64,000 bases of DNA from Bosea sp. Tri-49 (lineage in GTDB: Bacteria > Pseudomonadota > Alphaproteobacteria > Rhizobiales > Beijerinckiaceae), in contig NZ_CP017946.1 in assembly GCF_003952665.1 (NCBI RefSeq), positions 1,860,001 through 1,924,000 on the forward strand. The letters run 5' to 3'. The translations under genes were made by a program, and so were the position numbers. The notes under the pieces were generated by a model. That model did not search any database. It saw nothing but the letters and a program-made list of their open reading frames with translations, and had not been told where the DNA came from. Below, piece by piece: positions 62,602 to 64,000 of this stretch. Within the stretch, counting starts at the first letter, position 1. Every line of letters starts with the position of its first letter.

Positions 62602-62998
62602 CGCGATCCTCCCTGGGGCACCTGTCATCCTTGTCGGGGCCTCGATGGGCCACAGATGCCTTCCATTAAATTTGCGCTTTACGTTGAATCTGTCAATTCA
62701 GATTGCTGTTACAGCCAATAAAAATTACAAATTTTGCCGTGACAGCGGTTTGTAGGACTGAAGATGAGCGCCCTAATCCCCGCTGCAAGCTGCTCCGCCT
62801 GCTCCACGAGCGAGGGTGCAGCGGGCGAGGCCCATCGCGGAGAACCACGCACCCGTTCCGTTTCGACAATCCCGGCCGTGCGCAATTGCGCATAGCGTAT
62901 GCCCTCAGGTTTCGCCTTACTCACGAGTAAGCTCAGGAATATCGAGTAGAGCAGGAGATACCGCGGCGGCAAACGACCGTGGGCTCAAGGGGAACGTC
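62602..62998. other. Divergent promoter region with palindrome
   Basis: About 400 bp without a supported gene. It is AT-rich around 62670-62760 and contains the perfect 11-bp palindrome GCTGTTACAGC at 62705-62715 with a related GCCGTGACAGC at 62736-62746, 31 bp apart. This is a plausible regulator site for the transporter operon or for the enoyl-CoA hydratase gene. Confidence 0.35.
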
Positions 62999-63787
62999 AT
63001 GGACCAGGCCGAAAGCCCGGTGCTGCTCACGATCGAGCAGGCAGTCGCCACCGTCACGCTCAATCGTCCGCGCGTGCTCAACGCGATCGACCCGCACATG
63101 GCGCGCAGCCTTGCGGATGCGATCGAACGCATCGCGCAGGATGGCACGGCGCGCGTCCTGCTGTTGCGTGGCGAGGGGCGCGCCTTCTGTGCCGGCGGCG
63201 ATGTCGCCCGCTTCACCGTGGAAGACCCGGCAGCCGCGGTCGAGGCGATCATCGACCCGTTCCACACGGCATTGCGCGCGCTGGATGCCCTGAAGCTGCC
63301 GACGCTCGCAGCCGTCCAAGGCCCGGTCGCTGGAGCGGGTTTCAGTCTCGCCTTGGCCTGCGATCTTTGCATCGCGGCGGACGATGCCGTCTTCACCATG
63401 GCCTATTCGCGCATTGGCGCCTCCCCCGACGGCTCGGCGACCTATCGGCTGCCGCGCCTCGTCGGCGAGCGCAAGGCGCTCGAACTCGCCTTGCTGGCCG
63501 AGCCGATCGGCGTGGCAGAGGCGCAGGTGCTCGGACTGGTCAACAGGGTTGTGCCCACAGCTTCGCTGCAATCCGAGGCGATCTCGCTGGCGCGCCGGCT
63601 CGCACAGGGGCCGACGGCGGCCTATGCCCAGATCAAACATCTCATCGGACGCTCGTTCAGCAACGATCTTCCCGCCCAGCTCGATCTCGAACGCGAGGCT
63701 TTCCTCGCCGGCACGCGAACGGCCGACTTCAGGGAGGGCGCGCAAGCCTTCCTGGCCAAGCGGCCGCCGCAGTTCGAGGGGCGCTGA
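62999..63787 (+). CDS. Enoyl-CoA hydratase/isomerase family protein
   Basis: 262-aa crotonase-fold protein: oxyanion-hole segments AFCAGGDVARF and VQGPVAGAGFSLALACDLCIA, and MAYSRIGASPDGSATYRLPRLVG, where the usual second glutamate position carries Asp, as in PaaG-like isomerases. AAGGGG precedes the ATG at 62999. It acts on an unsaturated or cyclic acyl-CoA. It is followed by a LivG-type ATPase gene 1 bp later, suggesting a catabolic operon with a branched-chain-type importer. Confidence 0.9.
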   Translation: MDQAESPVLLTIEQAVATVTLNRPRVLNAIDPHMARSLADAIERIAQDGTARVLLLRGEGRAFCAGGDVARFTVEDPAAAVEAIIDPFHTALRALDALKLPTLAAVQGPVAGAGFSLALACDLCIAADDAVFTMAYSRIGASPDGSATYRLPRLVGERKALELALLAEPIGVAEAQVLGLVNRVVPTASLQSEAISLARRLAQGPTAAYAQIKHLIGRSFSNDLPAQLDLEREAFLAGTRTADFREGAQAFLAKRPPQFEGR

Positions 63788-63788
63788 A

Positions 63789-64000
63789 ATGGTCGCTTCG
63801 CCCATTCTGGAGGTGTCGGGCGTCTCGCTCGCCTTCGGCGGGGTGCGTGCGCTCAGCGACGTCTCGTTCTCGGTCCCGGAAGGCGCGATCACCGCAGTGA
63901 TCGGCCCGAACGGCGCCGGCAAGACCTCGTTGTTCAACACGATCTCGGGCTTCTATCGGCCGCAGGCCGGCAGCATCCGCTTCGCCGGCGAGAGTCTCGA
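63789..64000 (+). CDS. livG: ABC transporter ATP-binding protein, LivG type (partial)
   Basis: First 70 codons of a branched-chain amino acid (HAAT) family ATPase: EVSGVSLAFGGVRALSDVSF, Walker A GPNGAGKTSLFN, then GFYRPQAGSIRFAGESL. The rest lies past the right edge. It begins 1 bp after the enoyl-CoA hydratase stop, so the two are cotranscribed. Confidence 0.88.
   Translation, partial: MVASPILEVSGVSLAFGGVRALSDVSFSVPEGAITAVIGPNGAGKTSLFNTISGFYRPQAGSIRFAGESL

Noticed and set aside
1-64000. CRISPR arrays, tRNA or rRNA genes, insertion sequences, prophage modules
   Set aside because: I looked for regular spaced repeats, cloverleaf T-loops, rRNA core motifs and transposase or integrase motifs and found none.

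Overview
The window is a continuous stretch of high-GC, gene-dense bacterial chromosome. Gene content points to an alphaproteobacterium of the Hyphomicrobiales (Rhizobiales). An aminotransferase-hom-glpX neighbourhood, class I PHB synthase, several periplasmic-binding-protein transporters (TRAP, TTT, CUT1 and Dpp/Opp ABC) and many FCD-GntR, IclR and Lrp regulators fit a metabolically versatile soil or plant-associated genus. Bosea is my best guess, but that is inference, not a measured identity. No rRNA, tRNA, CRISPR array, insertion sequence or prophage was recognised.

Layout. 0-2.7 kb: a TRAP transporter (dctP-dctQ-dctM, cut by the left edge) divergent from an FCD-GntR regulator. 2.7-8.7 kb: core metabolism (glpX, hom, a class I aminotransferase) with a VOC protein, a GST, two small hypotheticals and a palindromic repeat. 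8.8-12.1 kb: PHB synthase phaC, convergent with a FadL-type outer-membrane channel across a perfect bidirectional terminator. 12.6-17.5 kb: an FAH-family hydrolase, argC, a methyltransferase, agmatinase and small secreted or membrane proteins. 17.6-21.6 kb: an operon of NIPSNAP, fused dctQM, dctP and SDR. 21.8-25.4 kb: an accessory stretch of small lipoproteins, a GNAT, a lower-GC beta-helix protein and a pair of related small secreted proteins. 25.6-30.5 kb: SDR, branched-chain aminotransferase, MFS permease and an M14-like deacylase, with a divergent Lrp regulator and a palindrome between.

30.6-40.5 kb is a coherent catabolic locus. An IclR regulator, a hydroxyacid dehydrogenase and a NIPSNAP protein run leftward. 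A second hydroxyacid dehydrogenase, RraA-type aldolase, SMP-30 lactonase, complete TctCBA transporter and HpaI aldolase run rightward, followed by an exported SMP-30 protein on the opposite strand. Two 17-bp palindromes of one sequence family flank the divergent promoters and probably form the IclR operators. It looks like uptake and retro-aldol breakdown of an unidentified lactone or (sugar) acid.

40.7-46.7 kb is a tightly coupled operon for an adenosylcobalamin-dependent acyl-CoA mutase (large and small subunits), acyl-CoA synthetase, thiolase and a MeaB-type GTPase. The mutase keeps the core residues but differs from methylmalonyl-CoA mutase at substrate-contact positions, so its substrate is probably different. 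46.7-57.1 kb: a Lrp regulator, an 859-aa N,N-dimethylformamidase-like protein whose N-terminus looks like a fused small subunit, a CUT1 sugar-type ABC importer without its ATPase, an aldehyde dehydrogenase, an old-yellow-enzyme reductase, a lipocalin-like protein and a RidA-like protein lacking the usual arginine. 57.2-62.6 kb: a Dpp/Opp-type importer whose dppB is frameshifted. 63.0-64.0 kb: an enoyl-CoA hydratase and the start of a LivG-type ATPase.

The most interesting points are the divergent B12 mutase operon, the apparent dimethylformamidase subunit fusion next to an uptake and oxidation cluster, the paired IclR operator palindromes over the lactone/acid locus, and the dppB frameshift that looks like loss of one 5-bp tandem unit.
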